Assembly: GCA_933822405.4 (NCBI GenBank)
Contig: CAKOGP040001892.1
Location: 1-64,000 of the forward strand
Direction: 5' to 3'
Origin: Cylindrotheca closterium
Lineage: Eukaryota; Bacillariophyta; Bacillariophyceae; Bacillariales; Bacillariaceae
DNA length: 64,000 nucleotides
Shown one piece after another: positions 52,098-62,633 of the stretch; positions within the stretch are counted from its first letter, which is position 1; the number at the start of each line of letters is the position of its first letter. The notes under the pieces were generated by a model. It worked only from the letters and a program-made list of their open reading frames with translations, was not told the origin of the DNA and ran no database searches. The translations under genes and the position numbers were made by a program.

Positions 52098-53596
52098 TGA
52101 CGAATGGATTGTGATTTGTGATTTTATGAAAGATCTTTCATGATCATGAGGGAATATGAAACCCGCCCAGAGACGGCACGCACTGATCAACTATCCAACG
52201 CATTGCGATCAGCTTTTACAACTTGAAACTCGCAGCTGATGTACGTTTACCTACCTACGAGTACATAGTATTACGCAATGGAATAAAAGAGAATCAATTC
52301 GGAACGCAATCCATGACTGGATTTTGTAGTCGTGTCTGAAGCGTGGAAAAGATACCATAATATATATCTGTAGTATATCGATGCTGCGATTGGTAGAAAT
52401 AAAACAAGTCGTGCCTCACGGCCACCTCCTACAGTAGTTCATAGTGTGGAATGGGATGCATCACATGTCCTTTGCAACCAAAAGAAGTTGCAAGGCATCC
52501 ATTACACTTTATCTTTGCAGAAGGTAAGTAAGCATAGTATTTTTTAGTTTAGGAATTAGCACTAGGAAAAGGTACCAGCATGAATGAATCATCAATCAAT
52601 CAATCGATCAATCCCACCGTTACTCTTTTAATAATAGAGGAGGGTTTTTGACCTTCTGTGAAATACCATACTTCTAGCGACAGTGTAATTGCCCGTCACC
52701 TATTTCCTGCAGCAGTCTCATGAAAGGGTTGCCACAAGCTCGTGGAATCCTTTTGTACGAGATTGAACGTGTCAGCCCACACTTCTTCTTTTACCAAAGT
52801 GAAATGATTTCGCAAAGCTGGACGGCCGATACAGCACTGTGCTTCTGAAACAGTATATCAAGTATAGAATAGGCTTGGTTCTCGTCTCATCCATGAATCT
52901 GTCCCGAAACTACAACAAAAGACGATCAAGGAGGGCGCAGAAGAGCAGGTTTCGAAGTATGCAAAGAGACAGTGAATGCTCATCTTGCATGTTCCTCCAT
53001 ATTCCACTCTCACTATTGCCATCATGTTTCTGAACTCTTCTTCTTCGAAGTTTCTTCCTTGGCCAATTTGCGTGCTCAGATTTATTCTTCAATCACTGAC
53101 GGAAGTTGGTGAAGACCTTCCACTTCTTCTGCATCTGCCAGCGCTCTTGGCACACGCCTTGAAATACGACTTAAGTGATATCACCTTCTCCATTTTGACA
53201 GCTGCAAGATATCCTAGCAGCTTCTTGGCTTCAATGCATCAAATAACCATGTGGAACAAACTACCAATCGTGTCAATTTGCAATCAAAAAGATACCTATG
53301 AATCTTTGGCCTTGACTCTTTTTGGAAATCCGAACGATTTTCACGTTGGCCCTATGTCCACGAGTCTCACGATAGACTTTTCGTCGAATATTTTCCGTTC
53401 ATAAAAATTGCACGTGCAAATTGGTGATGTTTGAAGTTCGTTGAGGTTTACTCTAAATGTATTAGACAGAATTCGTTAAATGTTTCGCTCTAAGTATAGA
53501 ACTGCATCGCCATCCACCACATTTTCAGAACATAAAACCATCACATTATGACCACAAAACCAATAATCAGTTTTCATATCCAACAACTATTTGAAC
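52098..53596. other. Intergenic; one weak open frame and tetranucleotide repeats
   Basis: 1.5 kb. A 142-codon ATG-started frame at 52976-53404 is hydrophobic at its N-terminus and Leu-rich, but has no recognisable family and may be a gene remnant. An AATC repeat is at about 52588-52612. Otherwise nothing seen. Confidence 0.4.
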
Positions 53597-53890
53597 ATGT
53601 ACAAGGTTGCTGCCATCACCATTGCTCTCCTTGCTGTCTTTGAGCCTTCTGCAGCATACGAGAAGCCAATCACTCTGCGCCGTCTACACAGCAAAGCCAA
53701 AAGAAAGTTGCACTCAGTGGCTCCTGTTGCTATTTCGACTTCTGCTCCGGTTGTTATTGCCGCGCCCATCTACATTCCACACAAGGTCGCCAAGTCATCC
53801 AAGTCGTCATCCAAGTCTTCCGGGTCATCAAGGTCAACTAAATCAGGAAAGAGGCAGCTGGTTCACTATCAAGCACCTTACGAGAACTAA
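53597..53890 (+). CDS. Small secreted RXL-site precursor 1 (candidate silica or signalling peptide)
   Basis: 97 aa. Signal peptide at residues 1-20 (VAAITIALLAVFEPSAA), then YEKPITLRRL. RXL triplets occur at 28-30 (RRL), 36-38 (RKL) and 86-88 (RQL). RXL is the endoproteolytic motif found in silaffins and other diatom silica proteins. Cutting after the last one would release VHYQAPYEN, the C-terminus. Between the sites are an Ala/Val/Ile stretch with PIYIPH and a Lys/Ser cluster (KSSKSSSKSSGSS) like the silica-active peptides. A tandem paralog at 54602 keeps the signal peptide, ITLRRL, YIPH and HYQAPYEN. Function is inferred from these motifs only. A TTG two codons upstream is not the start. 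Confidence 0.7.
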   Translation: MYKVAAITIALLAVFEPSAAYEKPITLRRLHSKAKRKLHSVAPVAISTSAPVVIAAPIYIPHKVAKSSKSSSKSSGSSRSTKSGKRQLVHYQAPYEN

Positions 53891-54601
53891 GTTCGGAATG
53901 AAGGATCATTTTGAGTACGGGGAAACGCTTCTCGTCTGTCCATAGACAAAAGGTCCATTCAAGTTGCAACAATAGTGTACAAGTTAGATCAATATGGCTA
54001 CTGAACATTGTGACTGGACGGTTGAAACTTTCTACATATGAGGGCATTGTGCGAAGACGTTTTTGATGAATCATCAGGTTTCAAATGCTGATTTCGCCTG
54101 GAATGTTCTTTCGTATTGTTCAGTTTAAAAATTAAATTATCTTCCTCTGGGACTGGACACTATGCATTTTGTGATGGTAGCGTAGCTCAACAGTCGGGCG
54201 GATGGAAGAGGATAAGGAAGCTATTACTACAGTATGCTTGCACTCTTCCTACAGGTGGCATGTGGCGATAAGTGTTTCGACACGTGCACAGGTATGTACG
54301 CGTTCACGTATGCACGTGCTTGTGGAACACAGCCACGTGCAAAAATTGAAATTTTCATGCTAGTACACGTGCAGGTGATATCCCCTACTTATGGGATCAG
54401 AACCTTAGACGTCACGGCTGTGACACCTGTCGGACTGTATTACGTTATGTTTTCTTCGAACGGATCTTATTTGTTTTTTTTAAAAGGACAAACGTCCTTC
54501 TCCAAACCGGCACATCGCAATCTTGTTGTAGAAACCCTCAAAATTGGGTACCGCAGACATCAGCATCGTCATAATTACCAACAAGAAGAGAGACTGGCTT
54601 C

Positions 54602-54835
54602 ATGTACAAGCCTGCTGCCATCGCCATTGCTCTCCTCGTGGTCTTCGAGACCACAACTGCGTACGACAAGCCCATTACTCTTCGCCGTCTACAAAAAAGT
54701 GCGACAAGACAGCGTCAGCTTCACACTGCCGCTCCACATGTCACCGTGCCAGTTTACATTCCTCATCATATGATGGTCCGAGTCAAGGGCAGCAAGAGGC
54801 ATCTCGCTCATTACCAAGCTCCATACGAGAATTAA
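54602..54835 (+). CDS. Small secreted RXL-site precursor 2
   Basis: 77 aa. Signal peptide (AAIAIALLVVFETTTA), YDKPITLRRL at 21-30, a second RXL (RQL, 38-40) and a third (RHL, 66-68) just before AHYQAPYEN at the end. The Lys/Ser cluster of paralog 1 is missing, so the protein is 20 residues shorter, while the first RXL lies at the identical position and the C-terminal octapeptide is identical. What is kept is therefore the processing sites and the terminal peptide, which suggests that the released C-terminal peptide, not the middle, carries the function. The middle keeps PVYIPHH. Same direction as paralog 1. Confidence 0.7.
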   Translation: MYKPAAIAIALLVVFETTTAYDKPITLRRLQKSATRQRQLHTAAPHVTVPVYIPHHMMVRVKGSKRHLAHYQAPYEN

Positions 54836-55407
54836 GTGAGAAAGATGGGTCCAAGAAGACCATATCCTCATGTTCGATGAGGATGATGACCATGATGATG
54901 TCAAGCAAGAATCACAAGGTTCTGTTGGTCCAACTTTCTATCCGGTAGAAAGTTCTGAATACTCGCCCAAGTGATACGTCCATTTAGTATAGTAGAAAAA
55001 TTAGTGTAAGCAGTATATTTCAACGAAACAAGAAGGCTGTTGGTGTATGAGGATGATAGTAGCGCAGTAGTAGTACTAGTTAAGCAAACTAGTGCTGGTA
55101 GTAGTCGTCGTCGTCGTCGTATATTCAGGAGATCAGTTTAGACTAGGTAGGATATTTTCTTAGAATTTTATCAGAAAACTGTTGTCTAAGCCACGCAGCA
55201 ATACCTGTGCGTAGCCTTCGAAGGATTGATTGATTGATTGATTGATTGATACAGTAGCGTACCGGTACATTGCAAATATCTGTACTGGACAATGTACAGT
55301 GCAGTGCAAGGTGTGCATAGTCTTTGCGTCGTCCGCAAATGGATGAAACCAAATCGCATGGAACATGCAGATTATGAAAACACACTCATCTCATTGCAAT
55401 CTTGACC
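54836..55407. repeat. Intergenic with short tandem repeats
   Basis: A GTC/CGT triplet run at about 55097-55120 and a GATT tetranucleotide run at about 55225-55250 lie in 572 bp without a gene. TACCGGTA at 55260-55267. The promoter of the next gene must lie in the last part. Confidence 0.6.
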
Positions 55408-56289
55408 ATGACAACTGCATCGGAAAGAATTCTAGTTGTCGGAGCCACGGGAATGCTTGGCGAACCAGTGGCTCGGCAATTGGCAGCAGACGGTCATCAC
55501 GTCCATGTTCTGAGTCGAAGCAAGGAAAAAGCTGAGTCACTATTTGCCAAGGAACCAAAGATTTCATCCTTTGAAGGAAATGTGGATGATCTTGCCTCGC
55601 TGACGGAAGCGATGAAAGGATGCACGGGAATTCATATCAATCTATCAGGTGGTATTATGGAGTCGCACGGTACACACCAGGTGATTCAGGCAGCAAATGC
55701 TTTGAAAGACGACAATAATACTGTTGTCAATCGAATATCATTGATTTCAGGAGTCACCACTTGCGAGGAGAACACATGGTACGAAGGGACGAAGGCAAAG
55801 CTGCAAGCGGAGAATATTCTGATCGAATCTGGGTTCAACTACACCATCTTCCGTTGTACCATGTTTATGGAAACCTTGCCCAAATTAAAGGTATTGGTGG
55901 GACCACAACCTACCTCGTGGCACTTGTTGGCGGCCTCGGACTATGCCCGCATGGTATCCAAATCCTTCACTATCCCAGGTGTATCTAATGAGATTCTCTT
56001 TTTGTATGGTCCCAAACCACCGTGTACACTTCCTGAAGCAATGAACACGTACTACATTCCAATCTGCGATCCAGCCCGTACTCCACCAATTCCCACCATG
56101 TCCATGGAAGATGCGCTTGCAACAGTAAATGGGAAGACCGCCAACACGTTCAACTTGACCGAAAAGGGGATTGCCAAGTTTGATTGGTTGGGTAAGATTC
56201 ACGAATTGGGCGGTCCTTCCAAAGCCAATAATCTGTTGGGAGCACCCACCATCACTTTGGAAAAGTGGTGCAAGGATCATGCCAAGTAG
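55408..56289 (+). CDS. NmrA-like NAD(P)-binding oxidoreductase
   Basis: 293 aa from the first real ATG (the TTG two codons upstream is ignored). The N-terminus ILVVGATGMLGEPVARQL is a Rossmann GxxGxxG nucleotide site of the atypical short-chain dehydrogenase (NmrA/TMR) group. VHVLSRSKEKAESLF follows as the NADP-preferring basic position (Arg/Lys after the second strand), and ISLISGVTTCEENTWYEGTKAKLQAENIL contains the Tyr-x-x-x-Lys-like segment (YEGTK). The C-terminal part is a substrate lobe typical of the family. These proteins are redox sensors or reductases; no substrate is suggested by sequence. There is no targeting sequence, so it is probably cytosolic. Confidence 0.87.
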   Translation: MTTASERILVVGATGMLGEPVARQLAADGHHVHVLSRSKEKAESLFAKEPKISSFEGNVDDLASLTEAMKGCTGIHINLSGGIMESHGTHQVIQAANALKDDNNTVVNRISLISGVTTCEENTWYEGTKAKLQAENILIESGFNYTIFRCTMFMETLPKLKVLVGPQPTSWHLLAASDYARMVSKSFTIPGVSNEILFLYGPKPPCTLPEAMNTYYIPICDPARTPPIPTMSMEDALATVNGKTANTFNLTEKGIAKFDWLGKIHELGGPSKANNLLGAPTITLEKWCKDHAK

Positions 56290-57021
56290 GACGAATACGA
56301 ATATGGCATGGATGGATTGCACCGAACAGACAGCTCTAGACAAAATCGAAATCAAATCGAGGATGAATGGGATGCCGAGGAAGCCCCCACCATCCGTGAT
56401 CAAGGCAGCAGTACAATCCCCGTTCTGTTAGAAGCCACAAGCAGGTGAACACGGAAGTCAAAGGAAGAGATTTCAAGCAGATTGAGTATTCATACGATTG
56501 CAAATGGCCAGAGAGCAATCTGGTAGCACAAGATCGTACAGTAGAGCCGTGAGATCTTTGAGAAGAAAGCAGTTTCTTATTTTGAATGTACAGCTGATTC
56601 TGACCCAGTCGACTAAAGTCGATTTGGTGTTTTTGATCAGACAAATCAACAGAATGATGTCAGACAACTGTTAATTGATTTCCAAAACTAAAATATTCGT
56701 AGCCATATATGATATAAGCAGAACACCTCATACGTCATCTGTTATCATCGCTAGAAAAGCTACCAGAAGTAACACGTCAGTGATGAAATCGATTTGATTG
56801 GTTAAAGTGCATTCCACGAGTTGAATCGACATCTGCACACCACAATGAAACATCAAACGTTGTTGTCTCCCATCATCTCCACCACAAAATATCGCTAAAC
56901 AATTCTTTTTGGCGACATATCTCCTTGAACGACAACACGCTGAACGTTCTCACAAAATCTTTCTTCTTTACTTCGTTAACCTACACCTACAATTTACTAC
57001 GCAACAACCAGAACAAGAATC
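56290..57021. other. Intergenic, promoter of Gly/Tyr-rich gene
   Basis: 732 bp without a supported gene. No distinct element recognised. Confidence 0.4.
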
Positions 57022-57984
57022 ATGTCTACCTTCCGATCAATCATCCTCATCGCTCTTCTTGCCGGCCAAGCCGCCGCCTTTATGACTGCAGGAGGCAAGA
57101 CCTCTACCAAGTCTTTGACTTCACTTGAGTCCTACAACCGCAACTATAACCCAGTTGGAGGCATGGGTGGAGGCTATGGTAACGAACGTTACATGGACCG
57201 CGGCATGGGCGGTGGCATGGGTATGGGTGGTGGTAAGTCTTTCCTGGCCCTTGACTGCATCAACGAACCTTTGTTATTTTGAATGAATCGTACTGACTGT
57301 TTCCTTTCTTTCCTTTCCTTTCCTTTTTTGATTCATTGAATAGGCATGCAACGCTACAACGAATACAACCGTGGCGGATACGGTGGTGGATACGACAACC
57401 GCTACAATGACATGAACCGCGGAGGATACAACTCCTACGACCGCGGATATGGAGGCGGCACTATGTCCCGATCCAAGTACGGCGATTGGTTGAATGGAAG
57501 CTCAAATTACATTCCCACCAGCGCTGACCGCAACTACGTCATGGATCGTGGACACGAGACCTCTGCGGGACGTTCATTCCCCGGCTACTACAACAGTGGA
57601 GACCGATACAACAACAACAACCGTTACAGCGGGGGTGGCTACGACAGAGTAAGCCCCATGAACAACCGAGGATACAACGACTACAACCGTGTTGGCCAAT
57701 ACAACGGTCAATACGGAAACAGCATGAACCGTGGTTACAGCCAAGGATACAACGAGTACGATCGATACTCCCCAGTCGGTTACAACAACAACATGAGCGG
57801 AAACCGCTATGGAAGCTACAACCGTGAATACAACGGCGGTTACGACAGAAGCTTGCGCAGCAACGAATACGAGAGAACTTACCGATCGCCCATGGACTCG
57901 CACCGACAGACATACCCAAATTATGGGTTCGGTGGACAAGAGGACACTTTTGGATACAAGAAGTGGTGGGATGGCAGCAAGTAA
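57022..57984 (+). CDS. Gly/Tyr/Asn-rich secreted protein 1
   Basis: Two exons, 57022-57232 and 57344-57984, with a 111-bp GTAAGT...AG intron (phase 1) preceded by a long CTTTC tract; 283 aa. Signal peptide FRSIILIALLAGQAAA is followed by FMTAGGKTSTKS. The rest is low-complexity with GGYGGGYDNRYN, DRGYGGG and NNRGYNDYNR units, rich in Gly, Tyr, Asn, Arg and Ser and free of cysteine. A paralog at 60279 has the same leader (AAAFMTA), the same intron phase and GYGGGY blocks. The Phe after the predicted cleavage fits the diatom plastid code, but such a mature part is more like a structural, extracellular or mucilage protein; both locations stay open. Tyr-rich chains can be cross-linked. Confidence 0.75.
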
Positions 57985-58587
57985 GAGCTGTGTACCTCAC
58001 CCCCCCTCTCGCTCACCCACGAGCACATATAATATCAATGAAACATAGAAAAACACTTGAAAAAAAACCGAAAAACGAAAAGAAAAATTGAAAAACTTTG
58101 GAACAAACAACCCTGTGTTACCATTACTGGAGATTAGACGAAGTAAATTACATAAGAAGAAAGATTATTGGCACCAATATCATAGATTGCATTTCAACTA
58201 TGGGACACGTACAGTATTTGCTGCCTGCTTCACATTTTTCACATGCAGATCGAATCAATCTTCTCTATCCTTCTACAAAACTGCAGTATGAAGCTCCGTC
58301 ATCCATCACCAGCAGCAGCACCGAGTGCGGTAGTGTACGTGTACATAAACTTATAGGATGGTTATATTCAGTTCGTGAAAAAAATTTAACACTGTGGGTA
58401 TCGAGCATCTCGCAAAAGTGGAAGATTGTTGAATCAGTGGAACTAGCTGGTGGTTGGTGGTGGCATCCACGGTGATATTAGGTGACGTCCAGCAGTGGGT
58501 GCAAAGCAAACCGTATCCGACGAGGTGATGTGCCAAATCTCCTCGTTGTTATAGTGTCTACTAGTACCAGATCCCCATCTCATCTCG

Positions 58588-58618
<31 letters not shown>

Positions 58619-60278
58619 GACAAGTTCGAAAGTTGAAGCGTTCGTCGTCCAAGCCGTGGCACAACATTTACTGGATGCAAAGCAGCAGCAAACCGTATCC
58701 AGTAATTGATTGATTCATCGAATTCGATGAGATGGGCTCAATCTTTTCACTACAGTATGCAGCAACCTTCCTCGTCGTTTTTGTTGTGGGTATCGAGAAC
58801 TTGGCAAACATTTGACTGCTTTTGTCGCCCAAGCCCAGTGGCACTCGAGGCGGCGGCATCCAGATTGGGATGCAACGCAAACCATATACAGCCAGTGCTG
58901 CATTCCATTCAGTTCAATTCAATATAATGGGCGAATCAATCAATCAATCTTCTCGTTCTGGTAGTGCCTGATAGTATTCAGCAGGTCATCTGCTCTCTCA
59001 GTTTTGCTTGGTTGGAAAAAAAAGGCCATCTGATCAATTTCATTTTCCTGTCGACTGGTATGGTGAGGAGTGTGAGTTTTGCAAGAGGTCATACCAGTAG
59101 CATTTCAATTTTGAAAAATAAAATGAGATGCTTCCGAATACAAAGATCCCCCAGATTGCTTCCTATCGCGGACCATACTACATACAGTATGCATTCCAAC
59201 CAACGGAAGTCGTCGTGGTCAAATAATCATTCGACTACGTCATTCATGCACTCCTAGTGACTCTTGTCCTCTCCAGAACACTTGTCCTAACGAAGCCTTC
59301 TAGAATTGCATCATGGGCGATTAACAACTTTCAAGCAAAGGGGCACAATGTCAAAATGTTGCATCTTGAGGACTGTGGATTGTCGTTTCGACTTTTCCGC
59401 AGAATTAGTCGTCGTTTGTCATTCATTTTATATATACACCTGAAGCAACCGCATTTTCCATATATATATATTGTAGAAAAGTTGGTTGGTGCAATCGATG
59501 GTGTTCCTGAGCACACATTCCATTCCAGGTCTTCGAAATCCAAGGCCACCAGATAATATCACTGCTCATTGACCTGCAACGTAGAAGTTTTCGGGTGTAG
59601 AATGGTCTGGATCTTCATCGAATTCTCAGTTAGTATCACCAGTCTGCCTCGATACGAAGTAAAACAAGGATTTGAGCGGTGTCTTTTGAACTCCATCTCG
59701 GGCAATATTTCAATTGTCCGTCATCTTTTAGTCAGGTCAATAGCTCAGTTTAGTGTTTGGCACATACATCCAAACCTCTGCTATCGACCAGCTGACAGCG
59801 ATGCTAAAGATTCTTTTTGCAAGTGAGAATCTTGTGAACACTTCCATTCAGTCACTCCCACAAGTTCGAGTGATGCGTCGGCAGCATTTTGGCGCTTCTT
59901 TCCCCCCAAAAGATGAATATGACGTAAGCGATTTCTGACGTGTCCGCCAGATGTGACCCACTTTTACTTATCGCAGAAACAAGAGTACTGTACGCACGAG
60001 AATCTCCCTAAGTCTGTCGTCAGTTCGATCAATTCGAATCGCTGACTTGAAATTCAACGGAAGCTGTGGATCCGCTGATAATGCCACCTGTGAAATCTGA
60101 TTGGTGATTTGGTATTCTCGGCAGATGTTCGGCGGTGGCCAAATCGTCGCCACGTCAACGATGACATCGCTATATTTCTCGCTCTTGTGTTAGTTCCCTC
60201 CACCTCAAACGATCGCATTCTTTTGGCAGACGAAACTCCATCGAAACAACGACCAACAAAAACAAACCAACAAGGACA
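57985..60278. repeat. Repetitive non-coding region between Gly/Tyr-rich genes
   Basis: 2.3 kb. Three degenerate copies of a unit with GGATGCAA[AC]GCA...AAACC[GA]TATCC or similar occur at about 58395-58525, 58620-58730 and 58785-58960. An (AC)14 microsatellite is at 58591-58618. An AATC repeat is near 58934. Open frames (for example 58098-58475 and 59257-59556) show no protein family; 59340-59400 faintly recalls an LRR (VKMLHLEDCGLS) and might be a gene relic. Confidence 0.5.
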
Positions 60279-60951
60279 ATGAAGACCTTTAGTCTCGCAC
60301 TTCTCATCGCCCTCTTCTTTGGCAATGCTGCTGCCTTCATGACTGCGCCTTCCAAGGCCGCGGTCAAGGTTGACACTAACTCTGCGGAAGAGTCCTCCAC
60401 CTCGTTGCAGTACGGTTACGGTAAGTAGAAACCAGTACTGTACAATTGTGTGTCTAGGACTACATGCGACGAAATGGCAGAAAGAAAGAAAAAAAAGGGG
60501 TAATTGTTCCATCAACACACACTACAAATACATTCTTCTCACACGCTACCCTCTCTCCCTTTTAGGCCGTTACAACAGCTACTACGGTGGCGGTGGATAT
60601 GGTGGAGGCTACTCCCCCTACTACAATGTCGGTTACGGCGGTGGCTACGGCATGGGCTACGGCAGTGGTTATGGTGGATACGGTGGTGGATACGGCAGTG
60701 GATACGGTGGATATGGAGGAGGTTACCGAAGCCCCTCCAGATACTACGACTGGAATGAACGCACCACCTACACCAACCCCTACCTCAATGTTGGATACGG
60801 AGGAGGCTACGACCGTTACCGTTATGGAGGATACGGTGGCGGCTACGGCATGGGCGGATACGGTGGATACGGCGGCTATGGAGGATACGGCGGAGGCTAC
60901 GGGGGATATGGTGGCTACGGACGAGGCTATGGAGGAGGTTACTACTACTAG
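60279..60951 (+). CDS. Gly/Tyr-rich secreted protein 2
   Basis: Two exons, 60279-60420 and 60566-60951, with a 145-bp GTAAGT...AG intron (phase 1); 175 aa. Signal peptide MKTFSLALLIALFFGNAAA then FMTAPSKAAVKVD, matching paralog 57022 in leader and intron position. The mature part is almost entirely Gly, Tyr, Ser and Arg in GYGGGYG units. It lacks the Asn-rich sections of paralog 1 and ends GGYYY. Such sequences form flexible or beta-stacked structural proteins and can bind silica or polysaccharide; no enzyme motif exists. Nucleotide repeats make it prone to length change by slippage. The AAA-F motif again satisfies the plastid rule, so location should be treated as open. Confidence 0.75.
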
Positions 60952-61785
60952 GCACCAGGCATACAAAACAACCTGTGTATTGTATATATAATAAATATTG
61001 GAGACTAGAGCAAGTAAACTGCATATAAAAAATGAAAGCTTTTCTGTACAAAATTTTGATGATTTGATGCCACCACTATCAATATCACTAGCCAAAGTGA
61101 TACATATGATTGGTATCAAAAAGGGAAAACAGGTAAACTTGCGTTGTGCTGAAAAGTTTCATGCCACTCTAGCTAGCGATTGCAACTTCAACTGCAACTG
61201 CAATTAGCATCATATTCCTCGTCCGATGCAAGATTTTGATTTGATCTTGGCATCTTCTTGTTGATCAGATACATTCGTGCTGTCTGAACAAGCTGACAAA
61301 GGTAGATGACAGCTGGACGATGTCATGATTAAATGTGTCCTCGAATCTTCTCAATAAACCACTGTTTTGTTAGCGAGGTAGAAATAACCTTCCTTGAAAC
61401 TCACACACACGATCCAAACTGTGTTTGAGATTGTAGCATCACATATTTTATACTAATAGATGTTGACTTCCGAATTCTAAACTGTTGATGACTTACTCAC
61501 TTTGGAGACATCTTCACGAGGGATATAGATGGAAAGTGACTGATGTCAGAATATTTTTGGCGCAAGTCAAAATGACGTGTCTCGGTTGAAGATTGAAAAA
61601 AAAAACGCGTACCCAACCAGTATTTTCTCATCGTGACTCAAGCAGTCCCGTTATTCGACCAATCTACATTGCATGTTGACTGAAAACTGTCCCGTCCAAT
61701 AATACAAGAGCTGGATACGCAGCACAAGCATTGGGGATCCACTGTTATACATATATATACACAACTACTCCGTTCAAGAACACTA
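60952..61785. other. Intergenic, no gene supported
   Basis: 834 bp. A TATATATATAC stretch near 61750 lies about 35 bases before the next ATG and may be a TATA-like element. A GCAACTTCAACTGCAACTGCAATT run at about 61180-61205 is a short imperfect repeat. Confidence 0.4.
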
Positions 61786-62328
61786 ATGTTATTTCCTATT
61801 TGGGTCTACCCATTGGGAATAGTACTAATACCTCTTGTATTGGTGACCGTTGCCTACAAGAAGAAGAAATTTGATTCACTTCCAACCACCAAACCCAAGA
61901 TTTGGTTCCTTCCCAAATACCAATTCAAAGTATGGGACAGTAATACTAACAAGAGTATCCATCCCTCCTCCATCCAAGGACGAATGAGCCATCTCAGAAT
62001 AGTTGAAACGCTCACGGACCCCAATCGATCCTCCTCTTTCTTGGAACTACCACGACAGGAGAACATCAACAATCGAAAATCAGACGATGATGCTATTCTA
62101 CTGCAAGACGATGATAACAACGAGCTTATTTTTACTACCAAAACTGGATCACGGTATGGGGATTTTAGCCTTGAATTTGTGAAGGCCAAAGTTTCTATTC
62201 AACCCCAAAAGAATTTGATCAGAGTTGAATATGATGCTATTTGGGGTGTGGCCTTTGATACCGGTGATCTATGGGAATTTGCTCAAAGGATTAAAGCTGT
62301 ATTGGACGACAATAATGATAACCAGTGA
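61786..62328 (+). CDS. Membrane-anchored protein of unknown function
   Basis: 180 aa. An N-terminal membrane segment (FPIWVYPLGIVLIPLVLVTVAY) is followed by Lys-rich sequence (KKKKFDSLP), so the rest should lie in the cytosol. Residues 45-180 are hydrophilic with a beta-like part (LIFTTKTGSRYGDFSLEFVKAKVSIQ) and a conserved-looking end (VEYDAIWGVAFDTGDLWEFAQRIKAVLDD). No family recognised. A second open stretch after the stop (about 62330-62605, another frame) contains CPIVILQFRWKEDYRRVQQVLEHA, which looks coding; a frameshift or unrecognised intron may have split a longer gene. I cannot decide between these. Confidence 0.55.
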   Translation: MLFPIWVYPLGIVLIPLVLVTVAYKKKKFDSLPTTKPKIWFLPKYQFKVWDSNTNKSIHPSSIQGRMSHLRIVETLTDPNRSSSFLELPRQENINNRKSDDDAILLQDDDNNELIFTTKTGSRYGDFSLEFVKAKVSIQPQKNLIRVEYDAIWGVAFDTGDLWEFAQRIKAVLDDNNDNQ

Positions 62329-62633
62329 AGAAGTGAGGTTGGTACTATGGAACTGGAAAATGGATTTGCTTATCACAAATAGGACCTACAGTAATACTTC
62401 AGGAACCAGGGAAAGAGGAAGTTTGCAAAGCGAATTTATGGGAAGGATGAGGGAAGAAAATGATGTTACTTCTTGTCCAATTGTGATCCTGCAATTTCGA
62501 TGGAAAGAGGACTATCGTCGTGTCCAGCAAGTTCTGGAGCATGCTCCAACAGCAACTACTAGAAAACAGGGCATCGATTACAATTTAATTTACTATAATT
62601 ATTAATATAATAAATAATACATCAATTGATTAT
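62329..62633 (+). other. Possible continuation in another frame, then 3' intergenic
   Basis: The +2 frame is open to 62605 with protein-like sequence, but no start codon or splice site clearly joins it to the gene before it. The last part is AT-rich and separates convergent genes. Confidence 0.35.

Noticed and set aside
52976..53404. 142-codon open frame treated as gene
   Set aside because: It starts with an ATG but has no family, no paralog in the window and no splice support; left only as a weak frame in the intergenic entry.
55225..55250. GATT repeat considered as CRISPR-like or satellite
   Set aside because: A plain tetranucleotide microsatellite with no spacers; the organism is eukaryotic.
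57539..58000. Minus-strand Cys-rich frame
   Set aside because: Antisense of the Tyr/Asn-rich coding sequence; cysteines arise from reversed Tyr/Asn/Arg codons.
60562..61119. Minus-strand Val/Ser-rich 185-codon frame
   Set aside because: Antisense of the GYGGGY repeat; the repetitive Val/Ser pattern is a mirror of the coding repeat.
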